Source: Altererythrobacter sp. CAU 1644
GTDB lineage: Bacteria > Pseudomonadota > Alphaproteobacteria > Sphingomonadales > Sphingomonadaceae
DNA length: 64,000 bases
Reading direction: 5' to 3'
Assembly (NCBI RefSeq): GCF_029623755.1
Contig: NZ_CP121106.1
Span: 558,001-622,000 of the forward strand
Both the position numbers and the translations under genes were made by a program. Shown in pieces: positions 34,732 to 43,395 of this stretch; positions within the stretch are counted from its first letter, which is position 1, and the number at the start of each line of letters is the position of its first letter. The notes below the pieces were generated by a model. It saw only the letters and a list, made by a program, of their open reading frames with translations, was not told the origin of the DNA and did no database searches.

Positions 34732-37700
34732 ATGAAAAAGTCATTCCTTAATGGCCTCTGCGTGACGACTGCCATGGTGGCAGTATCAGCGCTGAGTGCA
34801 CCAGCATTCGCCCAGGATGGCGAGCTCGATAGCGCGACAAGTACTGAAGGAGACGAAGCGCCCATCATCGTCACCGGCTCGCGTATCGCACGCCCCGACA
34901 TCGAATCCCCATCACCTGTGACGGTGGTCGGCAGCGAAGATATCAAGCTCGAAGGCACCACCCGCATTGAGGACATCCTCAACTCCCTGCCTTCGGTCGC
35001 TGCCAGTCAGGATTCGTCCTATGCCAACGGTGCTAGCGGCACCGCCACGGTCGACCTTCGCGCACTTGGCACAAGCCGTACGCTCGCGCTGATCAACGGT
35101 CGCCGAATTGTCCCTGGTGACCCCCAGCCGGGCAGCGGTTCCGCAGCCGACATCAACATCATCCCGGCAGCTCTGCTCAAGCGCGTTGAAGTGCTTACGG
35201 GCGGCGCCTCGTCGGTCTATGGTGCAGATGCTGTGGCCGGCGTCGTCAACTTCATCATGGATGACGATTTCGAAGGCTTCCGGGTCGATGCCAACTATGG
35301 CTTCTACCAGCACAACAACAACAACAAGTTCGTTCGCCCGTTCCTTGACGCGCGCGGCTTCCCTTTTCCCGACGGCAATACGACCGACGGCGGTACTTTC
35401 GATGCGACCGTAGCCTTCGGGTCAAACTTCGCTGACGACCGCGGCCACTTCATGATGTATGGTGGCTATCGCAAGATCCAGCCGGTCACTCAGTCGCGGC
35501 GCGACTTTAGCTCCTGCGTGATCCAGAACACGAGCAGCGGTGCCAATCAGTGCGGCGGTTCGGCGACAACCCCGAACGGTAACGCGTTGGTGTTCGATGA
35601 CGACGTAACGGTCGGCACCTCGACGTTCTACACCTTCGCTCCGAACCGCGGATTCGTGAACGGCCTCGACCGCTTCAACTTCGCACCGTTCAACTTCTTC
35701 CAGCGCAACGACGAACGCTTCACTGCGGGCGCCTTTGTCGATTACGAAGTGAGCGATGTTTTCCGTCCGTACATGGAATTCCAGTTCATGGATGACCAGA
35801 CGACCGCGCAGATCGCGCCGTCGGGCGACTTCGGCAACACTCTGACTGTCAACTGTGACAACCCGCTGCTTGGTGCAGACCAGCTTGCGGTGATCTGTAG
35901 CCCGGAAAACCTGATCAACGGCTTCCTCGGGACCTTCCCGCTTGCTGTTGGTGCCAGCTACAACCCGAATCCCGGCGCACCCGTGATCGACTTTGCCGAT
36001 GGCCAGGGCGGTACCTACAACCAGGGTTACCTCCTGCTCCTTCGTCGTAACATCGAAGGTGGTCCGCGTCGCGCTCAGCTCGGCCACACGACCTATCGCG
36101 GCGTGCTTGGTGCAACCGGCGACCTCGGACCAGCATGGTCGTACGATGCCTACTACCAGTACGGCCGGGTCGACTTCTCACAGGTCTACGAGAACGAATT
36201 CTCGATCGCACGCCTTAACAACGCGCTCGATGCTGTGGTCGATAATCGTGCAGGCAGCGCCACCAACGGCCAGATTGTCTGCCGCTCGGTGATCACTGGT
36301 GCCGATCCGAACTGCGTACCTTATGACGTGTTTGCAGGTGCTGGCGGCGCAAGCGCAGCAGCTCTTGCATATCTCGACGCGGCTGGCTTCCAGTCCGGCG
36401 AAACCATCGAGCAGGTCGCCAACATTTCGTTCACCGGCGACCTTGGTCAATATGGCGCGGTCCTGCCTTGGGCCGATGATGGTATCGTGATCAACGTCGG
36501 TGCCGAATGGCGCAAGGAACAGCTCGAACTGCGGGTCGACCAGGCATTTGCCACCGGCGACCTGACCGGTCAGGGCGGTGCTACGCTGCCGATCGCGGGC
36601 GAATTCAAGGTGCTCGAGTTCTTCGCCGAAGGTTCGATCCCCGTGATTCAGGACAGCTTCATTGATCTGTTCGCGATCAGCGCTGGCTATCGTCGTTCCG
36701 ACTACGACACCAGCGCAGGCAAGAGCTACGGTACGAATACCTACAAGCTGGGTGCCGAAATCGCCCCGATCGAAGACGTCCGTTTCCGCGTGATGTACAA
36801 CCGCGCGGTACGGGCTCCGAACATCGAAGAGCTGTTCCGGACCGCGGCCGTCGGCCTCAACGGTTCGAACGACCCGTGCGCAGGCATCACCATCACGGCG
36901 ACTGACTTCGGGTGTCTCGCTCAGGGCCTCAGCGTTGGACAGGGCGTGACCGGTAACCCGGCTGGCCAGTACAATGCGCTGCTCGGCGGCAATCCCGATC
37001 TGCAGCCGGAAAAGGCTTCGACCTGGACCGCAGGTGTGGTGTTCGATCCGGTATTCCTGCCGGGCTTCACCGCAACTCTGGACTATTTCAACATCGAGAT
37101 CGACGACGCCATCCGGCAGTTCGGCCCCGATGCGATCCTCCAGAACTGCGTCGACAACGCTTCGGCTACGTTCACGCCGGCCTCTTGCGGGCTGGTCAAC
37201 CGTGATGCTGCCGGCTCGCTGTGGCTGACCCCGGGCGGCTTCACCGAAGACCTTCCGAACAATGTCGGACGCGTCCAGACTGCCGGCTTCGAAGGCACGA
37301 TGAACTATACCCGCTCGACGGGCATCGGAAGAATCGGTCTCTCGTTCACGGGTACGTACCTGGACAAGTATGAAGTCCAGAACGGCCTGACCAACGCAGA
37401 CGGTAGCCCGGTTATCTACGACTGCGCGGGCTTCTACGGTCCGACCTGTAGCCTTGGCGGTGGTACCGATGCCGGTGCTCCGCTGCCCAAATGGCGGCAC
37501 AAGCTCCGCGCAAGCCTGGGCCTCGATTCGGGTCTCAGCTTCTCGGTGCTGTGGCGCCACGTGGGTAAGGTGCGGGCTGAAACGCTTTCGTCGGACGATG
37601 CGCTCTCTTCGGCCAACACCTTCGATCCCGGCCTTCGCATCGGCGCGTTCAACTACATCGATACGGTTGTGTCGTTCGACATCGGCGACCGCTACAACTT

Positions 37701-37875
37701 CCGCATCGGCGTAAACAACCTGTTCGATAAGGAACCGCCGCTGGTCACTTCGGGCAGCTCCGCCCGTGCCGGCACAAACCTGTGCCCGACCGGTCCGTGT
37801 AACGGCAACACTTACCCGGCAACCTGGGACGCACTTGGGCGTTACATCTTCGCCGGTGTTACGCTCGACTTCTAA
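34732..37875 (+). CDS. TonB-dependent receptor 2
   Basis: A 1047-residue receptor of the same broad group as receptor 1. The signal peptide ends in APAFAQ. The TonB-box region is APIIVTGSRIARPDIES, the plug includes TTRIEDILNSLPSVAASQ and VYGADAVAGVVNFIMDDDFEG, and the barrel ends in GRYIFAGVTLDF. It contains several Cys pairs in long extracellular loops (for example SSCVIQNTSSGANQCGG), as large ligands or surface loops often require. It has its own upstream region and terminator, so it is not cotranscribed with receptor 1. The ligand cannot be inferred. Confidence 0.93.
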   Translation: MKKSFLNGLCVTTAMVAVSALSAPAFAQDGELDSATSTEGDEAPIIVTGSRIARPDIESPSPVTVVGSEDIKLEGTTRIEDILNSLPSVAASQDSSYANGASGTATVDLRALGTSRTLALINGRRIVPGDPQPGSGSAADINIIPAALLKRVEVLTGGASSVYGADAVAGVVNFIMDDDFEGFRVDANYGFYQHNNNNKFVRPFLDARGFPFPDGNTTDGGTFDATVAFGSNFADDRGHFMMYGGYRKIQPVTQSRRDFSSCVIQNTSSGANQCGGSATTPNGNALVFDDDVTVGTSTFYTFAPNRGFVNGLDRFNFAPFNFFQRNDERFTAGAFVDYEVSDVFRPYMEFQFMDDQTTAQIAPSGDFGNTLTVNCDNPLLGADQLAVICSPENLINGFLGTFPLAVGASYNPNPGAPVIDFADGQGGTYNQGYLLLLRRNIEGGPRRAQLGHTTYRGVLGATGDLGPAWSYDAYYQYGRVDFSQVYENEFSIARLNNALDAVVDNRAGSATNGQIVCRSVITGADPNCVPYDVFAGAGGASAAALAYLDAAGFQSGETIEQVANISFTGDLGQYGAVLPWADDGIVINVGAEWRKEQLELRVDQAFATGDLTGQGGATLPIAGEFKVLEFFAEGSIPVIQDSFIDLFAISAGYRRSDYDTSAGKSYGTNTYKLGAEIAPIEDVRFRVMYNRAVRAPNIEELFRTAAVGLNGSNDPCAGITITATDFGCLAQGLSVGQGVTGNPAGQYNALLGGNPDLQPEKASTWTAGVVFDPVFLPGFTATLDYFNIEIDDAIRQFGPDAILQNCVDNASATFTPASCGLVNRDAAGSLWLTPGGFTEDLPNNVGRVQTAGFEGTMNYTRSTGIGRIGLSFTGTYLDKYEVQNGLTNADGSPVIYDCAGFYGPTCSLGGGTDAGAPLPKWRHKLRASLGLDSGLSFSVLWRHVGKVRAETLSSDDALSSANTFDPGLRIGAFNYIDTVVSFDIGDRYNFRIGVNNLFDKEPPLVTSGSSARAGTNLCPTGPCNGNTYPATWDALGRYIFAGVTLDF

Positions 37876-37896
37876 AGCCGAGTCTGCCTAATAAAG

Positions 37897-37930
37897 ACGG
37901 AGGGTCTCCGATGGAGACCCTCCGTTTTTT
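37897..37930 (+). terminator. Terminator of TonB receptor 2
   Basis: A perfect 13-bp stem, ACGGAGGGTCTCC and GGAGACCCTCCGT, loop GAT, followed by six T. Confidence 0.93.
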
Positions 37931-37976
37931 ATGTGCCAATTCGCTTGGCCAGATTGCTGTGATACGACGAGCGCCG

Positions 37977-40019
37977 ATGGATACCCCTATTCAATCCGAT
38001 CCCAAATCCTTGCTCGGCGAGGCTATCAGGGCCGCGCAAGGCGGGAACTTCGACGGCGCGCGCGCTATTGCAGAAGATGCGATTGCCAATCATCCGGACG
38101 AAGCGGCACCGTTCCACGCCTTTCTTGGCATGGTCGAAGCACGCCGCGGCGATTTGGCTGCTGCCGCCGGTCAACTCCGCCAGGCCCACGAAGCTCGTCC
38201 CGGCGACGTTACCATCGCCTGCAACTTGATTACCGTCCTGATGGACCTTGGCGAAGACAGTGAAGGGCTGGCCGTCGCCTCGGAAGAATTGATGCGCGAC
38301 GACGCAAGCTTGCGAGTCGCCAGATTGCGCGCCTTCCTGGCGCAGAAGCTGGAGGCTTTTCCGGAAGCGGTGGAAGCCTACGAATACATTCTGGCGAGTG
38401 AACCCAACGATTTCGAGTGCCTGAACAATCTTGGCAATGCGCTGGCCGGTTGCGATCAACACGAACGCGCATTGGAAGTGCTTCGCCGCGCGATCGCCCT
38501 CGAGCCAGCCGCCGCCCCCACCCGCATGAACCTCATAGCGGCGCTCATCGCGCTCGGTCGGGAGGAAGAAGCGGAGCGTGAACTAACCGCAGCGAGCGAC
38601 GAATTCCCCGCCGATTCCCGGGCACCCTACCAGCTATACGTACTGTACAAGTCGCAGCAAAAGCAGGACGAGGCAGTTGCCGCCATCGAAGAGGCCGCAG
38701 CGCGAAATCCCGACGCGGCTGATATTCAGCTGAAGCTTGGCATCGAGTATGGCGTGTTGCGCCGGACAGAGGATTCCGAACGGGCGTACCGCCGCAGCAT
38801 CGCCCTCAACCCGCTGGAGCTCGATGCGTACCTGGGTCTGGCCGTTCAGTACGAGCATACCAATCGAGAGGAGATGTTCGCCCCGCTGATCGAGGAAGCG
38901 AGGGCGAACGGCATCGCCCAGGATGCGCTCGCCTTCATCGAGGCCCTGGAATTTCGACGACTCAAGCAATTTGAAGAAGCCCTGTCGAAGGTAGAGGATG
39001 TCGATCCTGAGGTCGAACCGATCCGCACCGCCCACATTCGGGCGACATTGCTAGACCGCCTGGGCCGGACCGACGAGGCGTTTGCCGCCTACCTCCATGC
39101 CAATCGGCTAATGGAGGAATCGCCTAGCGAGCCGCTCGAGCGTGCCGCAGAACTGCGACAGAAGCTCGAAGACGATCTTGCACTACTAACGCCGGAATGG
39201 CGCGAGAGTTGGCAACCGGTCTCCATAGAGGATGCGCGCCCCGATCCAGTGTTCCTGATGGGTTTCCCGCGTTCGGGCACCACTTTGCTCGACACGATCG
39301 TCATGGGGCATCGCGACACCGTGGTGATGGAAGAGCAGCCGCCGCTCAACATCGTGGAGGGATTGATCGGCGGGTCGGCCGCGTTAGGGCAGATGGGCGA
39401 CCGGGAAATCGAACAGGCACGCAATCGATACTACGAAGAGGTTGGGAAAGTTGCCGAGTTCGCGCCGGGCAAGATGCTCGTCGATAAGTCGCCGCTGTTT
39501 CTCTACCGTTTACCCCTCATCAGGCGCCTCTTCCCGAACTCAAAGATCATCCTCGCACTTCGACATCCCTGCGATGTCGTGCTGAGTTGCTTCATGAGCA
39601 ATTTCCGCCTCAATCCCGCGATGTCGAACTTCCTGCGGCTCGAGGATGCAGCCCGGTTCTACGATCTCTGTTTCACGCACTGGAAGACCTCCCGCGCCTT
39701 GTTCGGTGCCGAGGTCCACAGCATCTGCTATGAGCGGCTAGTCGACGATGTCGAGAGGGAGGTTCGTCCGCTGATCGACTGGCTGGGACTGGAGTGGGAC
39801 GATAGCCTACTCGATCACACTGCTACGGCGAGGTCGAGAGGCCTCATCACAACCGCCAGCTATTCTCAGGTCACTGAGCCGATCTACAAACGGGCGTCTG
39901 GTCGTTGGCTGCGGTATCGCGAGCACCTCGATCCCATACTCGACCAACTCGCGCCATGGTGCGAGGAATTCGGTTATGAAGATCCGCGCCAATCAGGTCG
40001 CGCAAGCTCGGGCGACTAA
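37977..40019 (+). CDS. TPR-repeat sulfotransferase
   Basis: A 680-residue soluble protein. Residues about 10-400 are tetratricopeptide repeats (for example NDFECLNNLGNALAGCDQHERALEVLRRAIALEPAA). The C-terminal 250 residues are a PAPS-dependent sulfotransferase domain with the 5'-phosphosulfate loop MGFPRSGTT (Pro431 to Thr436 inside) and the 3'-phosphate site LRHPCDVVLSC. No signal peptide is seen. I chose the ATG at 37977; an ATG at 37911 lies inside the receptor 2 terminator. Genes of this type often lie beside TonB receptors in sphingomonads and caulobacters, but the acceptor is not known. No terminator is evident after it. Confidence 0.9.
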   Translation: MDTPIQSDPKSLLGEAIRAAQGGNFDGARAIAEDAIANHPDEAAPFHAFLGMVEARRGDLAAAAGQLRQAHEARPGDVTIACNLITVLMDLGEDSEGLAVASEELMRDDASLRVARLRAFLAQKLEAFPEAVEAYEYILASEPNDFECLNNLGNALAGCDQHERALEVLRRAIALEPAAAPTRMNLIAALIALGREEEAERELTAASDEFPADSRAPYQLYVLYKSQQKQDEAVAAIEEAAARNPDAADIQLKLGIEYGVLRRTEDSERAYRRSIALNPLELDAYLGLAVQYEHTNREEMFAPLIEEARANGIAQDALAFIEALEFRRLKQFEEALSKVEDVDPEVEPIRTAHIRATLLDRLGRTDEAFAAYLHANRLMEESPSEPLERAAELRQKLEDDLALLTPEWRESWQPVSIEDARPDPVFLMGFPRSGTTLLDTIVMGHRDTVVMEEQPPLNIVEGLIGGSAALGQMGDREIEQARNRYYEEVGKVAEFAPGKMLVDKSPLFLYRLPLIRRLFPNSKIILALRHPCDVVLSCFMSNFRLNPAMSNFLRLEDAARFYDLCFTHWKTSRALFGAEVHSICYERLVDDVEREVRPLIDWLGLEWDDSLLDHTATARSRGLITTASYSQVTEPIYKRASGRWLRYREHLDPILDQLAPWCEEFGYEDPRQSGRASSGD

Positions 40020-40125
40020 TCAGCAAGGAAGTCACGCGAATCCTGCAGCATTGTTGCTGAACTTTGAAATGCAAAGTTGCGTTAGACGTTGATTTTACAA
40101 GATAGAACTTGTGGCAACTCCATGA

Positions 40126-40144
40126 TGTTGCATCCGTGCTACAC
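40126..40144. promoter_or_regulatory. Receptor-associated motif, copy 2
   Basis: TGTTGCA-N5-GCTACAC, 149 bases upstream of receptor 3. All 14 fixed positions match the copy before receptor 1. Confidence 0.45.
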
Positions 40145-40292
40145 AGCGCGGCCCAAAGCTCCGCGTTCACGGCGCGAGGGTTGCCCCCGGGTTACGAGAT
40201 TTGCATTGAAGCCTGATGCATCTGCGGGGGCGTAGATTGCAGTTATTTACGGACTGAAGGCTGACTGGACAGCCTAAAGGGGACTTTTGATC

Positions 40293-43200
40293 ATGAAAAT
40301 TTCGAGTCGCATGGCCAATTCTGGCCGCATGAAGCTGTATACCAGCGTGGGCATCGCCGCCGTCATGGCAAATGCGCCCGCCATCGCACAGGACGACGTT
40401 CTGTCGGAAGCGGAAGCGCCGCAGACTGAAACCGCCATCGTCGTTACGGGTACTCGTCTCGCGACGAACCCCGAAGTTGCCGGGCCCAATCCGGTCGTCA
40501 CCGTCGACGCTGCCAACATCGAGCAGTCGGGCGAAGTGAACCTGACCGAGCTTCTGAGCCAGACGCCCGCACTGTTCAATTCGGAAGACAACTTCGACGC
40601 AGCCGGTTCGCAGGCCCGCTTCGGCGGTACCGGTGTCAACCTGCTCGATCTTCGGAACCTCGGTCCGCAACGCACCTTGGTTCTCGTCGACGGTCGCCGA
40701 CACATCGCTGGCATCTCGGGTGAAGCCGCGGTCGACGTCAATACGATCCCGACCGCTCTGGTCGAACGGATCGACGTGCTTACCGGTGGTGTATCGTCGG
40801 TTTACGGGGCGGACGGCGTGTCCGGCGTGGTCAACTTCGTCATGAAGAAGGACTTCGAAGGCCTCGACATGCGCCTTCAGCGCGGTTTCTCCGAATATGG
40901 CGACGCCGACAGCTACTTCGGCTCGATTGCCGCCGGGACCAACTTCGCCGACGGTCGTGGCAATATCACGGCCGCTTACGAATACCGCAAGGACGGCCGC
41001 GTCGCATATGGCGACCGTCCGAATGGCCGTTTCGATGCACCGCTGCTCGTCCGCAACCCGGACGACATTCCGGACGATCCCAACGTGTTCGATTTTATCC
41101 CGCTGCCCTTCATCGGCTGGGCCGATAGTGCACCGGGCGGCGCCTTGGTTCTCGACAACAGCTTCGTGGCGACCTTCCGCGGTGACGGTCAGCCCTACAA
41201 CGCCGGGGTCTTCCTCCCGAACTCGGGCTTCCGCTCGGCCGGTACTGCTGACACCGACGACACGCCAGTCGCCAGCTACCAGGGCGACCTCCAGGCACGT
41301 ACCGAACACCACTCGGTCAACCTGTTCGCGAACTACGAAATTTCGCCTTCGTTGAACTTCTTCGCCGAAGGGAAGTATGTGAACTCCGAGAACTTCTCGG
41401 TATCGCAGCCCTCCTTCGACTTCTTCACCTATGTCGGCGGTGAGAACCCGTTCATCCCGCAGAACATTCGCGACATCATCGCGAACACCGGCGGATTCTT
41501 CGACGGTCTGCTGTTCAACCGCGACAACTTCGACCTCGGCACCCGCAACGAGATCCTCAAGCGTGATCTTTATCGCGGCGTCATCGGCTTCGATGGTGAC
41601 ATTTCGGACAATGCCCGCTTCGAAGTGAGCTATGTCTATGGTCGCAACGAAACGCGCTACATCTCCGAAAACTACCGTATCGAAGACCGCTACTTCGCGG
41701 CGCTCGATGCCGTGGACGAGGGAGCGTTCCTGACCGGCACGCCGAATGGCAACGTGGTTTGCCGCGTTTCGGTGGACGGCAGCGGCCTAGTTGACTCGTT
41801 CAACTTCAACTACGGCGAAGCACCGCAAACCTTCAGCCCGAACGAGTGCGTTCCGCTCAACGTGTTTGGTGAAGGCGTTGCCAGCCAGGCCGCACTGGAC
41901 TTCATCAATGCCGACTTGCAGAACAAGTTCACGCTAACGCAGAACGTCGTGAGCGGCTTCGTTTCAGGTGACTTCGGCGCGCTGTTCGAATTGCCGGGCG
42001 GCCCGATCGGCTTCGTGGTCGGCGGCGAGTACCGCAAGGAGAAAAGCATTTCGCGTGTCGATCCGTTGGCCAAGCAGGTGACGGATTTCGATCCTGACCG
42101 CGGCGTCCTGGCCGACCTCGCTCTGCTTGATGACGAAACCGGTTCGTTCGACGTGATCGAAGGCTTCGCCGAGCTCGCGCTCCCGCTGCTTGCCGACATG
42201 CCGTTCGCCGACCTGCTCGAATTGCGTGCGGCTGTCCGCCTGTCCGACTATTCGACCTCGGGCTACACGGACAGCTGGTCGGTCTCGGGCGTCTGGGCGC
42301 CGGTAACCGACGTCCGCTTCCGCGGCAGCTACTCCAAATCGACTCGCGCACCGAACATCACCGAGTTGTTCGCGCCAGGCACGGGTACCTTCTCGTTTAT
42401 CGCGGATCCTTGCGATCCAGCCAACGTGACGAGCGGTGCCCCGGTTCGCGCTGCCAACTGCCGGACCCTGATCGAAGGTCTGGGTGCTGACTTCGACACC
42501 TACGACTACGGTTCGGACATTGCCTCGAGCGCCAGTATCCCTGGTTTCGTGTCGGGCAACCCGAACCTCGAACCTGAAGAAGCAACGACCTGGACCGCCG
42601 GTGTCGTCGTGCAGCCGCGCTTCCTGCCCGGCTTCGCATTCAGCGCCGACTGGTTCGACATTGACCTTTCGCAGGCGATCAACACCACGACCCTGACGGA
42701 ACTCGCGGAATTCTGCGTCGATTCGCCGACTCTGGACAACCAGTTCTGCGACCTCGTCGACCGCGCTCCCGGCACCGGCTTCGTCAACGGCTTCCGTCTG
42801 GCCCCGGTCAACGTTGCGTTCTTCGAAACTGCGGGCCTGGACGTCACGATGAGCTACCAGTTCGATCTGGGCGATTCGAGCCAGATCCAGCTGCGCGGTA
42901 CTGTCGGTTACCTCGACAAGCTCAACTTCCTGCCGTCGAACGGCGGTACGGTTGACGACGACCGTGGTGAAGCCGGTGCTCCGAAGTGGAACGGCAGTGC
43001 CGACGTGACCTTCACGCGTGGCAACTTCAGCCTCAACTACGGCGTTCAGTATATTGGTGAACAGCTCCGCTACGAGAAGGACGTCCTTGCGGCCAACCCC
43101 GACCGTGCGGCGCCTGAGTTCATCACAATCGGTTCGCGCTTCATGCACGACATCCGTGGCGAGATGGACATCGCCGATACGGGTGCGTCGATCTACTTCG

Positions 43201-43322
43201 GCATCAACAACTTCACCAACGAACAGCCGGTGCTTGGCCTCGTCGACACGCCAACAGGTTGGCGCGGTCGTTACTACTTCGCCGGTCTTCGCGTGAAGCT
43301 TGCGGGTCTCCCCGGCTTCTAA
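40293..43322 (+). CDS. TonB-dependent receptor 3
   Basis: A 1009-residue receptor. A signal peptide (MKISSRMANSGRMKLYTSVG onwards) ends near NAPAIAQ, followed by the TonB-box region TAIVVTGTRLATNPEV, the plug (VYGADGVSGVVNFVMKKDFEG) and a barrel ending YYFAGLRVKLAGLPGF. The barrel end has a short extension after the usual aromatic strand. The ATG at 40293 has AAAGGGG ten bases upstream; a TTG six bases earlier is not needed. Plug similarity to receptors 1 and 2 suggests one paralogous family with different ligands. Confidence 0.93.
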   Translation: MKISSRMANSGRMKLYTSVGIAAVMANAPAIAQDDVLSEAEAPQTETAIVVTGTRLATNPEVAGPNPVVTVDAANIEQSGEVNLTELLSQTPALFNSEDNFDAAGSQARFGGTGVNLLDLRNLGPQRTLVLVDGRRHIAGISGEAAVDVNTIPTALVERIDVLTGGVSSVYGADGVSGVVNFVMKKDFEGLDMRLQRGFSEYGDADSYFGSIAAGTNFADGRGNITAAYEYRKDGRVAYGDRPNGRFDAPLLVRNPDDIPDDPNVFDFIPLPFIGWADSAPGGALVLDNSFVATFRGDGQPYNAGVFLPNSGFRSAGTADTDDTPVASYQGDLQARTEHHSVNLFANYEISPSLNFFAEGKYVNSENFSVSQPSFDFFTYVGGENPFIPQNIRDIIANTGGFFDGLLFNRDNFDLGTRNEILKRDLYRGVIGFDGDISDNARFEVSYVYGRNETRYISENYRIEDRYFAALDAVDEGAFLTGTPNGNVVCRVSVDGSGLVDSFNFNYGEAPQTFSPNECVPLNVFGEGVASQAALDFINADLQNKFTLTQNVVSGFVSGDFGALFELPGGPIGFVVGGEYRKEKSISRVDPLAKQVTDFDPDRGVLADLALLDDETGSFDVIEGFAELALPLLADMPFADLLELRAAVRLSDYSTSGYTDSWSVSGVWAPVTDVRFRGSYSKSTRAPNITELFAPGTGTFSFIADPCDPANVTSGAPVRAANCRTLIEGLGADFDTYDYGSDIASSASIPGFVSGNPNLEPEEATTWTAGVVVQPRFLPGFAFSADWFDIDLSQAINTTTLTELAEFCVDSPTLDNQFCDLVDRAPGTGFVNGFRLAPVNVAFFETAGLDVTMSYQFDLGDSSQIQLRGTVGYLDKLNFLPSNGGTVDDDRGEAGAPKWNGSADVTFTRGNFSLNYGVQYIGEQLRYEKDVLAANPDRAAPEFITIGSRFMHDIRGEMDIADTGASIYFGINNFTNEQPVLGLVDTPTGWRGRYYFAGLRVKLAGLPGF

Positions 43323-43343
43323 GCGAACGCCCAAGGGCAAACG

Positions 43344-43374
43344 AAAAGGGCGGCCAATCGGCCGCCCTTTTTTT
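43344..43374 (+). terminator. Terminator of TonB receptor 3, convergent with clpB
   Basis: A 12-bp stem, AAAAGGGCGGCC and GGCCGCCCTTTT, with a four-base loop and further T. The A run on the other side lets it also serve clpB on the minus strand. Confidence 0.9.
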
Positions 43375-43395
43375 GTGAAGGGTTGGCGCTGGCGC

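Noticed and set aside
36178..37560. A 460-codon minus-strand frame opposite TonB receptor 2
   Set aside because: Antisense shadow of the receptor; no recognisable domain and no ribosome-binding site of note.
37911..37976. An upstream ATG for the TPR-sulfotransferase
   Set aside because: It lies inside the terminator stem of receptor 2, so a message starting after the terminator could not contain it.
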